From the NCBI RefSeq assembly GCF_009725205.1, contig NZ_WNZY01000017.1:36929-100928 (forward strand): a stretch of 64,000 nt of DNA, given 5' to 3'. This document shows, piece by piece, positions 46,770 to 55,451 of this stretch. The first letter of the stretch is position 1; each line of letters starts with the position of its first letter. Both the position numbers and the translations under genes were made by a program. Origin of the DNA: Paenibacillus timonensis. GTDB lineage: Bacteria; Bacillota; Bacilli; Paenibacillales; Paenibacillaceae. The notes beneath the pieces were generated by a model that saw only the letters and a list, made by a program, of their open reading frames with translations, had not been told where the DNA came from and made no database searches.

Positions 46770-48479
46770 TTAATGCTCCAACAGGTAAGCGCGGCTGTAA
46801 TCGATCGCGCCACTGAAGTCCAATACTACGCCTTTCAGGTACGGTTTCGTAGCCGAAACGTTCGTGTAGTAGTAGAGCGGCATCAGGACTTGATTGTCCT
46901 TCATCAAGATTTCTTCGGCTCTTGCGAAGTTTGCATCGCGTTTCGCCATATCGTCACTAGTTTTCGCTTCTTGGATCAGCTTGTCATACTCTTCATTCGA
47001 GAAACCAGTGTCGTTGTTACCGCCGCCAGTTACCCACATATCCAAGTAAGTCATCGGATCGTTGTAGTCAGCACTCCAACCTGCACGAGCGACTTGGTAG
47101 TTCAAGTTTTGACGGTTTTCAATGAATACCGCCCATTCTTGGTTTTCCGATTTCACGTCAACGCCCAGGTTTTTCTTCCACATGTCAGCAACAGCCAACG
47201 CGATTTTCTTGTGAGCTTCACTGGAGTTGTAGATCAAAGTGATTTCAGGAAGTTTGGTGTAGCCTTCTTCTTTCATCCCTTGTTCCAAAAGCTTCTTCGC
47301 TTCTTCCAGGTTTTCTGTGAAGTAGTCGTCTTTGTGCTCATTACGATATTCATCGTTAACGCCTTTGATACCCGGAGGTACAAAGCCAAACGCCGGTACT
47401 TGGCCGCCAAGTGTTACGTTATCAACAATTGCTTGACGATCGACAGCCATCGAGAATGCTCTGCGGATATTCACATTGTCGAACGGTTTAGCTGTTACGT
47501 TAAATTCATAGTAGTACGTACTGGAAATACCTTTGATTTCCAATTCATCTTTCAATTGATCCTTCAGGATCGGGATTTGGTCGGTCGGAATTTCACCGTT
47601 AGGCGCACCGGCACGATCCAATTCGTTGTTTTGGTAAGATGCCAGCTCAGTCGCGCTGCTGTTTACCAAGGACATCGTAACTTTGCTCAACTTGATGTTG
47701 GCTGCATCCCAGTAGCTTTCATTCTTGGCCACTTCAATCGTTTGGCCCTTCACCCAGTTGGTCAAGGTGAACGCACCGTTCACGATCATTTTGCTTTGGT
47801 CAACCGCCCATTTCGGGTCATCCTTCACGGATTGGTGAACCGGATACAGCGTATAGAAAGAAGTCAGACCCAAGAAGTACGGTGTCGGAGCTACCAGATC
47901 AACTTCCAGCGTGTAGTCGTCAACTGCTTTAACGCCGACTTGGCTGAAATCCGTAACTTTTCCTTCATTATATTCTTGACCATTTTTCAGGTACCACAAT
48001 TGGTATGCATAAGGTGCAGCCGGATCTGTCTTCGGGCTCAGGACGCGTTCCCATGCGAAGACGAAATCGTTCGCGGTTACAGGGTCGCCATTGCTCCATT
48101 TCGCGTCTTTACGCAGGTGGAACGTATACTTCGTACCATCGATGTCCCAGCTTTCAGCTGCAGCGGGGATGACTTGACCAGATTCGTCCTGGCGCGTAAG
48201 TCCTTCGTACATCAACTTCAGAACGGTGTTGGCTTGGCTGTCTTGAGCTTGAGCCGGGTCGAATGTTGGCGGCTCCGCGCTCAGGTTAATTCTAAGCGTT
48301 TGATCTGCGGCCAATTTCTCTCCACCGCTGTTGCCACTGTCGGAAGCTGTATTGCCTCCGTTAGCTGCGCCGTTATTGGCAGCGCCATTGTTCCCGCCGT
48401 TCGAACCGCATGCGGCAAGCAAAGTGCCGACTGCAAGAACGAGCGTCAGAAGAAGCAAAAGACTTTTACTCTTCTTCAT
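46770..48479 (-). CDS. oppA: Oligopeptide-binding lipoprotein (OppA)
   Basis: 569 residues. Signal peptide with lipobox LAAC (cysteine at residue 24), then an Asn/Gly-rich linker (GSNGGNNGAANNGAANGG) and a family 5 solute-binding domain: EPPTFDPAQAQDSQANTVLKLMYEGL, WSNGDPVTANDFVFAWER, RRAFSMAVDRQAIVDNV. It captures peptides outside the cell for OppBCDF. The promoter at 48522-48551 drives it. In B. subtilis the homologous system feeds peptide signals into sporulation and competence; that role is inference here. Confidence 0.95.
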   Translation of the reverse strand: MKKSKSLLLLLTLVLAVGTLLAACGSNGGNNGAANNGAANGGNTASDSGNSGGEKLAADQTLRINLSAEPPTFDPAQAQDSQANTVLKLMYEGLTRQDESGQVIPAAAESWDIDGTKYTFHLRKDAKWSNGDPVTANDFVFAWERVLSPKTDPAAPYAYQLWYLKNGQEYNEGKVTDFSQVGVKAVDDYTLEVDLVAPTPYFLGLTSFYTLYPVHQSVKDDPKWAVDQSKMIVNGAFTLTNWVKGQTIEVAKNESYWDAANIKLSKVTMSLVNSSATELASYQNNELDRAGAPNGEIPTDQIPILKDQLKDELEIKGISSTYYYEFNVTAKPFDNVNIRRAFSMAVDRQAIVDNVTLGGQVPAFGFVPPGIKGVNDEYRNEHKDDYFTENLEEAKKLLEQGMKEEGYTKLPEITLIYNSSEAHKKIALAVADMWKKNLGVDVKSENQEWAVFIENRQNLNYQVARAGWSADYNDPMTYLDMWVTGGGNNDTGFSNEEYDKLIQEAKTSDDMAKRDANFARAEEILMKDNQVLMPLYYYTNVSATKPYLKGVVLDFSGAIDYSRAYLLEH

Positions 48480-48521
48480 CTAGCAATATCCCCCTTAAAA
48501 TGTTTTGGTATATGTTTTTAG

Positions 48522-48551
48522 ATTATACAACCAGCGGTCAAAAAAATCCAA
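48522..48551 (-). promoter_or_regulatory. Promoter of oppA
   Basis: On the minus strand TTGGAT (48551-48546), 18-base spacer, TATAAT (48527-48522), about 43 bases before the oppA start. The upstream region to 48660 is AT-rich. Confidence 0.6.
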
Positions 48552-48703
48552 CATAAATTTAAAGATTTTTCGCGCGATTTGATAAATTCAGCGCTTTTCT
48601 TTAACAAAATAGTCCAATATACAATATTGACATTTGTTTTCCTTAACAATTAACCAAAGATGTCATTCATTTATTCGGTATTCACCTGTATCCGTAGTTT
48701 GAT

Positions 48704-49087
48704 CTATGCCGCTGTAATATATGTAATGAAGCTAATCAAAAATAACAGGACATAAGCCGCACCGGTTCCCGCAAACGCCAGGCGCCAAACTACGCGAAAC
48801 AGCTTACGACCGTCAACCTTCCCCTTCAGGCGAGTCTGTGCGCCGCCAATCAACCCTCCGACAACCAGCAGAATGATGAGAATGAGATAGAAGCCAAAGG
48901 TTGAATGAAACACGTTATTGAACAACGCGGATACTGAAAAGATCAGAAACAGCGTCGTCACGTCCATAGCTAGCTTCAGCGCCGCTTTTTTATCCCGTCT
49001 CACTTGGAAATGAATGAAATAAACCAGCCCAAAAGGAATGATTGGGATCATGGCCAACACGATAAAGGAAGAGACCAACGCTTCCAA
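48704..49087 (-). CDS. DUF3397 family membrane protein
   Basis: 127 residues with four membrane helices. N-terminal VLAMIPIIPFGLVYFIHFQVRRDKKAA matches the DUF3397 family, a Bacilli family found near panE and the dcw cluster. Function unknown. It lies 78 bases after panE on the same strand. Confidence 0.8.
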   Translation of the reverse strand: MEALVSSFIVLAMIPIIPFGLVYFIHFQVRRDKKAALKLAMDVTTLFLIFSVSALFNNVFHSTFGFYLILIILLVVGGLIGGAQTRLKGKVDGRKLFRVVWRLAFAGTGAAYVLLFLISFITYITAA

Positions 49088-49165
49088 AGCCCCACCTCCA
49101 CATCAATTTGTAATTAAAAAGATGACTTGCCAAGTAAGTAACTATATTTTTATATTCATGTCAGG

Positions 49166-50101
49166 TTATAATGCGCGGACCAGCCGCCATACCATTTCAT
49201 GACCGGGGGCTGAAATCCCCTTGGTTTGTGCCATTTCGACCAATCGCCCGTTAATATAATCGATTTCCGTCGGCGTGCCCTGTTGCACATCCTTTAACAT
49301 CGATGAGATATTGGTGGTTGTTGCCCGGCATACCGCTACGATTTGATCAAACATGTCATTATCGCAGGGAATCCCGTTGGAGTTATAGATTGCAGTACCT
49401 TCCTCGCATAACTGCCGCAGCAGGAGGAGTCGCTCCTCTTTGTCAAGCAACTGTCCGTTCGCAACCCTCCATAGAGCTGTTAACGGATTGATGACGGCAT
49501 TGATCAGTAGCTTCTTATAGATTTCCCTCTCGATGTCTTTCGACAAAAGGGCGGTAAATCCTGCTGTCTCAAGCATTTTTACCAAACTTTCTCCATACCC
49601 CACTTGATCGTGCGAGCTACCGCTCTCGCCAATTTGCGTTGTCCCATGGCCGGCCCTGACGACGCTATATTCGTTTATCCGTTTCGCGCCTTCCGTCGTG
49701 ATCGCCGCATATACCGGTACGCCAGGCAATGCGCTGCGAATCAACTCCATATGTCCTACTCCATTTTGAAAACACACGACCTTCGTCTCCGGACCCGCAA
49801 GTTGGCCGACGGAATTCAGCAGCTTGGTATCCAGATGCCGTTGTTTTGTCGTTAGCAGCAGCCAATCGGCTCGTTTGGCGATCTCGATCGAACCGCTTTC
49901 TTCCATATAATAAGCTTCGAATTGATTTCCCTCTACGTTGAATGAGGTCCCGTTCGGTTCGTCGAGCCGGATTCCTTCCTGCTTCAGCGAAATGGCTTGC
50001 TCGGGAGTCCTTGTCCAAAATCGAACGGACTCGCCGGACGACGCTAGCTTGCCACCAAAAAGCAACCCCAGCGCCCCTGCGCCAATAATATCAAATTGCA
50101 T
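49166..50101 (-). CDS. panE: 2-dehydropantoate 2-reductase
   Basis: 311 residues. Reduces ketopantoate with NADPH to pantoate for coenzyme A. Rossmann loop IIGAGALGLLFGGKLA at the N-terminus; VVCFQNGVGHMELI; catalytic lysine expected in IYKKLLINAVINPLTALW; C-terminal GTPTEIDYINGRLVEMAQTKG. Its place between rsfA and the bshC/mraZ region is the same as in Bacillus (ylbQ). Confidence 0.93.
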   Translation of the reverse strand: MQFDIIGAGALGLLFGGKLASSGESVRFWTRTPEQAISLKQEGIRLDEPNGTSFNVEGNQFEAYYMEESGSIEIAKRADWLLLTTKQRHLDTKLLNSVGQLAGPETKVVCFQNGVGHMELIRSALPGVPVYAAITTEGAKRINEYSVVRAGHGTTQIGESGSSHDQVGYGESLVKMLETAGFTALLSKDIEREIYKKLLINAVINPLTALWRVANGQLLDKEERLLLLRQLCEEGTAIYNSNGIPCDNDMFDQIVAVCRATTTNISSMLKDVQQGTPTEIDYINGRLVEMAQTKGISAPGHEMVWRLVRAL

Positions 50102-50163
50102 TGAAGCTCCACGTCCTTTCTTTCCTCCTATTCCCTTTATACCAAACCCTTCCCCTAAAACAC

Positions 50164-50192
50164 AAAACTCCTGCCGTTTCGGCAGGAGTTTT
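50164..50192 (-). terminator. Terminator of rsfA
   Basis: Hairpin AACTCCTGCC GAAAC GGCAGGAGTT on the minus strand followed by TTGTGTTTT, 15 bases past the rsfA stop. Confidence 0.9.
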
Positions 50193-50206
50193 CTGTCTCG
50201 TCCCTC

Positions 50207-50863
50207 TTATTCGATTCGTTCTAAATTTCCGTTCGCATCCATTTTAAATCGAGATTTACTTTCCTCGTCCTCTTCGTTCAAAAAAGCCAACCGCCGGGCC
50301 CGGTCCATAATCTGAATTAACGCCTTATAATCGTCGTTGACGACCCGATAATCGGTCTGTACCTCATTGACCTGCGTCGATAACCGTTCGTTTTCTTCGC
50401 GAAGTGCGGCAAGCTCCTCTTCTTTCTCACGCAGCTCCTTCTCCAGCGATTTCATTTGACGGTTCGTCTCCTGAACCGTACTTTTCCATCCGCGCAAAAA
50501 ACGGATCACCGCATCGATGGATATCGTTTCCTCGGTTACTCCATCACTGCCGCGATAACCACCGTCGTCCATTTCGACAGAAGCGAGGGAAGCCATGCCG
50601 GAACCCGCGATGAGCGGGGTTTGCTTTTTCATATAATTCCGTTTCTGTCTCTGTGCTTTGGCGATGCTGATGGCCGCTTCGTATTTTTTCCGTACGCAGC
50701 TATTCCATCGGAAACCGCAGGCCGCCGCCGTTCTGCCAATCCGTTCCCCGACCTCTTCGAAAGCGTTTAATTGGGTGCTGCCCTCCCGTATATGCCGAAG
50801 AGTCACCTCGGCCAGAATCAAATCGTCTTCTGCGCTCCATGCATCTTGTCTCACAGCTGTCAT
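50207..50863 (-). CDS. rsfA: RsfA family prespore transcriptional regulator
   Basis: 218 residues from the ATG at 50863, ten bases after AGGAGG. The N-terminal Myb/SANT-like domain (RQDAWSAEDDLILAEVTLRHIREG, then FEEVGERIGRTAAACGFRWNSCVRKKYEAAI) is the RsfA signature. A long coiled coil occupies residues 125-190. RsfA tunes sigma-F dependent forespore transcription. The context (near panE, dcw cluster) is as in Bacillus ylbO. Confidence 0.92.
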   Translation of the reverse strand: MTAVRQDAWSAEDDLILAEVTLRHIREGSTQLNAFEEVGERIGRTAAACGFRWNSCVRKKYEAAISIAKAQRQKRNYMKKQTPLIAGSGMASLASVEMDDGGYRGSDGVTEETISIDAVIRFLRGWKSTVQETNRQMKSLEKELREKEEELAALREENERLSTQVNEVQTDYRVVNDDYKALIQIMDRARRLAFLNEEDEESKSRFKMDANGNLERIE

Positions 50864-51131
50864 GCTATAAAAACCTCCTAACGACATCCTAGTCTAACCG
50901 TCTTCCAACCGGCGGTCTCCGGCAGGCGTATGGGTAAAATGCTTCTTACTCCATTTCTATGCCTCTCATAGAGTTCATAGAATCTATTTGATACTAAAAT
51001 GTATTTCCAAAATCAAGGAACTCCATACATGACGTTCGCGGAAACGAATAACATAAGCATATGACAGTCGATAATACTGTTATATTGCTCACATTGCCAT
51101 TTGCAGAATCTGGCTAAATATTGACTTTTCG
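50864..51131. other. Intergenic region between divergent rsfA and the DUF2626 gene
   Basis: 347 bases lie between the two start codons. Apart from the AGGAGG of rsfA and the promoter at 51132-51160 I see no repeat, RNA element or gene. A sporulation-type promoter for rsfA is expected here but I cannot place it. Confidence 0.5.
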
Positions 51132-51160
51132 TTTACACTTTTCGGCCTAACGGGTATAAT
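51132..51160 (+). promoter_or_regulatory. Promoter of the DUF2626 gene
   Basis: TTTACA (51132-51137), 17-base spacer, TATAAT (51155-51160). A TTGACT at 51121 is too far from the -10 box to be its partner. Confidence 0.65.
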
Positions 51161-51210
51161 GAGAAAAGAAATGGAAGGTTCGTTGATACATAAGAAAGGG
51201 GGATTACCTC

Positions 51211-51447
51211 GTGGCACGCATGTTCCGCGTCCTTGGCTTCTTCACTTTGGCTATTGGGCTTATGGCCTTTGCGGGCGATATGACGGAAATGGCCTTGCTA
51301 TTTTTCTTGCAAACCGCCTTTTTCGTACTTTTCGGCTACTTGAAGTTTACCGAGAGAACCTATATCCTGCTGTTTTGGGGATACATGATCGTCGCTTTTA
51401 CCGGTTTCAGCTACTGGACGATCTTTAAAATGGGTTTGCCCCTCTAA
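51211..51447 (+). CDS. DUF2626 family small membrane protein
   Basis: 78 residues from a GTG at 51211 behind AAAGGGGG. Two or three membrane helices; MARMFRVLGFFTLAIGLMAFAGDM matches DUF2626 (B. subtilis YqgY type). Function unknown. The longer overlapping frame at 51159-51428 has no family resemblance. Own promoter and terminator, so a single-gene unit. Confidence 0.88.
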   Translation: MARMFRVLGFFTLAIGLMAFAGDMTEMALLFFLQTAFFVLFGYLKFTERTYILLFWGYMIVAFTGFSYWTIFKMGLPL

Positions 51448-51470
51448 TCCCAAGCGTTCATAAGTGTTCC

Positions 51471-51508
51471 AAAAGGGTGTTTCGGCTGTGGGCCGGAACG
51501 CCTTTTTT
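51471..51508 (+). terminator. Terminator of the DUF2626 gene
   Basis: Imperfect hairpin AAAGGGTGTTTCGGC with GCCGGAACGCCTTT, ending TTTTTT. Confidence 0.85.
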
Positions 51509-51577
51509 CGTTGCTTCTGCTATTTCCGAACCTCTTATCATATATATAGTACAACTATTGACGGGAGAGGATCGCTG

Positions 51578-52654
51578 TTGAAGAAACGCCTCATATCGCT
51601 CTGTCTATTGCTCTCATTGACTGCCCTCCATATTACCGGCATGCCTGCCGTTGCCGCACCGCTCACCGCCGAAGAACAACAAATCCTGGAGCAAAGCTTG
51701 TCGATTCAGGAAATCGACCGGGAAATCGAACGGATTGAGTCCCGCCAGCAGGAAACAGAATCGGCCATTCGTGATTTGCAGGAACAGCTTTCCGATAAAA
51801 ATCAACAAATTCGCGTCAGCCGGGAGCAAGCCGGCTTAAGGCTGCGTGCTTATTATATGGGAGAACGGGAAAATCTAATGTACGCTTTGCTGAGCGTGAA
51901 CAACCTTAAGGATTTTTTTACCGTATTGGACTATTACCAACTCATTATGGATCGGGATCGCGCCGTATTAAACCAATACAAGTCGGACTACGCCAAGCTA
52001 AAGCGTACAAAACAGAAACTGGATGATACTTCCATTGAATTGGCTCGCATGAAAGAAGAGCTTCAGCTCCAACGTAGCCGCGTCGCCGCTCTTCAGCAAA
52101 GGGTCGATGAAACGCTTGGGCTCAGTGCCGACCCCGAAAAGCTCAAAGCGCTGATTCAAGAGCTCACGGCTTATTGGGAGAATGTCGGATTATATGAGTT
52201 GCGGAAGTATTTTCAGGCACTCAGCTCCGCCATGTCGCACTTTCCTGACTTCCTGCAGCAAAACGAGAACAGCTTGATTGCCGAAAAAGGCGGTTATCGC
52301 CTGGAAATCCGCGAAGAAGAGCTTAATGCCTTTCTATATAGTCAAAACGAGCTGTTGAAAGATATGAGTTTTCGCTTCGAAAAAGATAAGATCGTTGCAC
52401 GAGGCAGCCGGGAGGGCTTGAAGCTCGAGGTTGAGGGACATTATACGGTAGAGCAAGAACCGGAGAATTCAATCGTCTTTCACGTTGACCGCCTGTTGTT
52501 TAACGGCTTGGCGCTGCCGGATACGACGCGGGCCGAGCTGGAACGGGATTTTGATCTCGGATTTTATCCTAAAAAAATCGTCCCCTTCGTTGAGGCCACC
52601 GATGCGGCCATCTCCGAGGGAACGTTGACGGTGAAATTAAAATTGGCTTTGTAA
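51578..52654 (+). CDS. Exported coiled-coil protein of unknown function
   Basis: 358 residues from a TTG at 51578 with GGGAGAGG upstream. Signal peptide KKRLISLCLLLSLTALHITGMPAVAA, probably cut after AVA-A. Residues 30-190 form a strong coiled coil (IQEIDREIERIESRQQETESAIRDLQEQLSDK...), resembling the coiled-coil half of PcsB/CwlO-type wall hydrolases and their activators, including the YYMGERENLMYALLSVNNLKDFF segment seen in such proteins. The C-terminal 120 residues are beta-rich and carry no hydrolase motif I recognise. A role in controlling cell-wall hydrolysis is a guess. Convergent with the next gene. Confidence 0.8.
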   Translation: MKKRLISLCLLLSLTALHITGMPAVAAPLTAEEQQILEQSLSIQEIDREIERIESRQQETESAIRDLQEQLSDKNQQIRVSREQAGLRLRAYYMGERENLMYALLSVNNLKDFFTVLDYYQLIMDRDRAVLNQYKSDYAKLKRTKQKLDDTSIELARMKEELQLQRSRVAALQQRVDETLGLSADPEKLKALIQELTAYWENVGLYELRKYFQALSSAMSHFPDFLQQNENSLIAEKGGYRLEIREEELNAFLYSQNELLKDMSFRFEKDKIVARGSREGLKLEVEGHYTVEQEPENSIVFHVDRLLFNGLALPDTTRAELERDFDLGFYPKKIVPFVEATDAAISEGTLTVKLKLAL

Positions 52655-52665
52655 GTTAAGCGGCG

Positions 52666-53928
52666 TTACTGGCTAAGCTCAGCCAACCGGCCGCGATATT
52701 GCTTGGCGGTTATCGCCCCACTCAAATAATCGTAAGTGAGTGTCGCGAACGCTTCAAGTTGTCCTGGCAACGCCGGACTCGCCGGGAGTGCAGCTCCGGC
52801 CCCGGCAGCCAATGTAGCGGGAATCCAAGCCGGCAGCTCGTTTCGAGCAGCTTCGTAATAAATGGTTTTCACTACCGGAAGCTGCCCCGATGATTCCTGC
52901 CAGCGCATCTGATTTAACGCGGAGGTCATCTCCGAGATCCACAAACCTGCCGCTTCGGCATTGTCCGTTTGGGAGGAGACGGCATAACTACGTCCTCGTA
53001 TCCAGGATGACGCCAAATTCGGCTGCACCTCCGGCATCCACACTTTCATTTGGGGATGCGTATGCTTCTGGGCGTCAGTTGCCGGGACGATCATCATGGC
53101 CAACTCATCGCTATTCAATTTCCCCCACGCATCAGCTCCCGCCGCACCCGAATCCAGTAGCCAAGGTTGAATCTGCTCCATCTGTTGCAGTGAGAACGGC
53201 ATGTTTCCCTTTACCGCAAAAAACGGCTCGGTCCCCCCCGGCTTCCAGCCTCCCCCGATTTGCCAAAGCAACGTTGCCGCCGCATATGGATCGCGATAAT
53301 CCAAGCCCATTAGGTAGGGTTGGGAACGTTGTTTTTTATAAGCGGATAACAAGGCGTTCCAATCGTCCACCGATGCTGGCGGATGCTCCAGGCCCAACTG
53401 CTTTAGCTTGGCCGGGTTATAGACCATCACATAGGGGTCTACGTCCAGCGGAACTCCCCAGACATAACCGTTCCATTCGTTAGGAATCAAGGAAGCACTT
53501 AACACTTCTCCAGACAATGAACCTGAATAATATCCCTCTGTGGGTAGCAGGTAACCATCCGCAGCAAAGCGGCGAATCCAGACATTGTCCAATAGCAGCA
53601 CGTCCGGCGAATCCCCTAGCTTCATGAGTTGTCGCTGAAAAGAAGCATAGGTCTCCTCTGCCGGTACATTCACCAGATCGACCTCCACCGGATGGATCAC
53701 CGTAAACTGCCGGTTCATTTCCTCCAAGCGCCGGAAATCGGACTCGTCCATTTGTACCGCGACTTGAATATGGCCAGTCTCCTGAAGGTTACTCGCTTCG
53801 GGCGGTGTAAACGGCAAGGTCTCACCGCGGTCTTCCGGGCGAACCAGCGTCGTTTCTTCGCTAGGGGACAGATTGATTAAAGCGAGCAGCAGGATTGCAA
53901 AAAGCACCCAATGATTTTTTCGCTTCAC
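52666..53928 (-). CDS. Extracellular solute-binding protein family 1-like, without lipobox
   Basis: 420 residues from a GTG at 53928 (GAGGAGAGGAAG upstream). The N-terminus (KRKNHWVLFAILLLALINLSPS) is hydrophobic but has no cysteine lipobox, so it may be anchored by the helix. The rest resembles sugar-type binding proteins: FTVIHPVEVDLVNVP, SPDVLLLDNVWIRRFAADGYLLP, VWGVPLDVDPYVMVYN, RSYAVSS. No permease or ATPase gene is near. It may be a sensor-associated or orphan binding protein; the ligand is unknown. Confidence 0.8.
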   Translation of the reverse strand: MKRKNHWVLFAILLLALINLSPSEETTLVRPEDRGETLPFTPPEASNLQETGHIQVAVQMDESDFRRLEEMNRQFTVIHPVEVDLVNVPAEETYASFQRQLMKLGDSPDVLLLDNVWIRRFAADGYLLPTEGYYSGSLSGEVLSASLIPNEWNGYVWGVPLDVDPYVMVYNPAKLKQLGLEHPPASVDDWNALLSAYKKQRSQPYLMGLDYRDPYAAATLLWQIGGGWKPGGTEPFFAVKGNMPFSLQQMEQIQPWLLDSGAAGADAWGKLNSDELAMMIVPATDAQKHTHPQMKVWMPEVQPNLASSWIRGRSYAVSSQTDNAEAAGLWISEMTSALNQMRWQESSGQLPVVKTIYYEAARNELPAWIPATLAAGAGAALPASPALPGQLEAFATLTYDYLSGAITAKQYRGRLAELSQ

Positions 53929-54103
53929 GCCTGTTCTTCCTCTCCTCAGTTTAGGAGCGTAAGTCAATAAACATTCCGATACTCCGTATTGTAGCAAATC
54001 GTGGAATGGATTGTCCCGTAAAAAATTGTATATGTAGTGAGCGGGAGGACGTCGGGATGATGCCACAAGATGCAAAGAGTGCAGGAACGCTAGGGGCCAC
54101 CGG

Positions 54104-54222
54104 GTGAAATGTTCTTACGATCGCTGTTGCTCGCGGATTCCTTTGATTGAACTAAATTCAGATAAAGTGGAAATCCGCTCGCAAAGGCGAACACTATCGT
54201 TTCTCCAGAATCATTTCTCCCT
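54104..54222 (+). repeat. 120-nt structured repeat, copy B
   Basis: Matches the minus strand of 32755-32875: GTGAAATGTTCTTACGATCGC...GCTC, a variable hairpin with stem CGGATT/AATCCG, then GCAAAGGCGAAC and AGAATCATTTCTCCC. The ends GAAATG and CATTTC pair. A 76-codon frame crosses it but has no resemblance to a protein. Confidence 0.8.
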
Positions 54223-54345
54223 CTGGCCTTTCGCGCACCTATTTGAAATTACCCTCCGGCTACTCCCGCCTGAGGGAAGTATTAAGGCTCGGCGAATCCT
54301 AAATAGTGATTCGCCTGCTACTATGTTAGCTTAAGTGCGCCGAGG
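54223..54345. other. Spacer between the 120-nt repeat and the tandem array
   Basis: No gene. It has one hairpin, GGCGAATC/GATTCGCC at 54291-54315, similar to the closing hairpin of the array units. Confidence 0.5.
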
Positions 54346-55207
54346 GAGGCACGCACGCGAAATTTTCTTCTGTAACGGAACGGAGAGCCGCTATTTAGTC
54401 ATTTCCCGATCATTTCCCGTTCTAACGGAACCACGAGCCGCTATTTAGCCAAAAACCTAACTGTAGACGCCAAAAGTGTCCAAATAAGGTCATCTGGTTC
54501 CGTTAGACCTCAGAGCCTCCCATTAGCAACCGAATAACGTCTCTCCGTTCCGTTAGCCCTTCTCCATACGGCCAAAATAGCCCGGCGCATCAAGTTATAC
54601 CGATTCGCCGGGCTAAGAAACTAACTAATTTGTGCCAAAGTGAGGCACGCACGCGAAATTTTCTTCTGTAACGGAACGGAGAGCCGCTATTTAGTCATTT
54701 CCCGATCATTTCCCGCTCTAACGGAATCACGAGCCGCTATTTAGCCAAAAACCTAACTGTAGACGCCAAAAGTGTCCAAATAAGGTCATCTGGTTCCGTT
54801 AGACCTCAGAGTCTCCCATTAGCAACCGAATAACGTCTCTCCGTTCCGTTAGCCCTCCTCCATACGGCCAAAATAGCCCGGCGCATCAAGTTATAACGAT
54901 TCGCCGGACTAAGAAACTAACTAATTTGTGCCTAGGGAGGCTCGCGCGCGATATGTTATTCAGTAACGGAACTGAGAGCCGCTATTTGTGTATTTCCCGG
55001 ACATTTCCCGCTCTAACGGAACCACGAGCCGTTATTTAGCCAAAAACGTAACTATTGTCGCCAAAAGTGTCCAAATAAGGTCATCTGGTTCCGTTAGAGC
55101 TCAGAGTCTCCCATTTGCAACCAAATAACGTCTCTCCGTTCCGTTAGCCCTCCTCCATACGGCCAAAATAGCCCGGCGCATCAAGTTATAACGATTCGCC
55201 GGGCTAT
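54346..55207. repeat. Three tandem units of about 295 bp built of nested inverted repeats
   Basis: Units start GAGGCACGCACGCG at 54346 and 54642 and a diverged GAGGCTCGCGCGCG at 54937 (periods 296 and 295). Each has an outer arm TAACGGAACGGAGAGCCGC (54373 on), an inner arm TCTAACGGAACCACGAGCC (54421 on), the inner arm inverted (GGTTCCGTTAGA, 54507), the outer arm inverted (TCTCTCCGTTCCGTTAG, 54556), and a closing hairpin TAGCCCGGCG/CGCCGGGCTA (54580-54613). Units 1 and 2 are nearly identical; unit 3 has diverged. No coding frame is conserved. Confidence 0.9.
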
Positions 55208-55240
55208 TACTTTTATTTCGCGAAGGACGAGTGGCGAGCA

Positions 55241-55385
55241 CTCGGCCAGCGCCCTCCCACTCCAGGAAAGCAAGTAACGAACCAGAGGAAGTTTACGTCC
55301 GCATTTGGGCGCCGGTTGTCTCCCTTCCATCTCATCATTGGACAACCGGCGGACAAGAGCGGGCCGAGGGCGTTACTTGCTTCCG
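55241..55385. other. Region with competing complementary segments downstream of phoH
   Basis: Perfect complements: CGCCGGTTGTC (55310-55320) with GACAACCGGCG (55341-55351); AGCAAGTAACG (55269-55279) with CGTTACTTGCT (55371-55381); CGCCCTC (55250-55256) with GAGGGCG (55366-55372); CTCGGCC (55241-55247) with GGCCGAG (55362-55368). The last three overlap on their 3' sides, so they exclude each other or form a pseudoknot. No gene. Confidence 0.6.
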
Positions 55386-55451
55386 TTGACTTGACTACCA
55401 CGGTTTCCGCCACGGTGACCGGCCGGACGAGTCCGGGGACCAGTCGTCCTC

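Noticed and set aside
46716..48521. 601-codon open frame on the plus strand
   Set aside because: Antisense shadow of oppA, whose lipobox and binding-protein motifs are clear on the minus strand.
48540..48660. CodY-like box upstream of oppA
   Set aside because: The AT-rich stretch has only weak agreement with AATTTTCWGAAAATT; not better than expected by chance in such sequence.
54104..54334. 76-codon open frame at the repeat region
   Set aside because: Covers the 120-nt repeat; the other copy of the repeat does not keep the frame.
54346..55207. Possible CRISPR array
   Set aside because: Units are about 295 bp and nearly identical throughout, with no short repeats separated by unique spacers and no cas genes nearby.
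55213..55413. 66-codon minus-strand frame between the repeat array and phoH
   Set aside because: No ribosome binding site or protein resemblance; the stretch is better explained by its inverted repeats.
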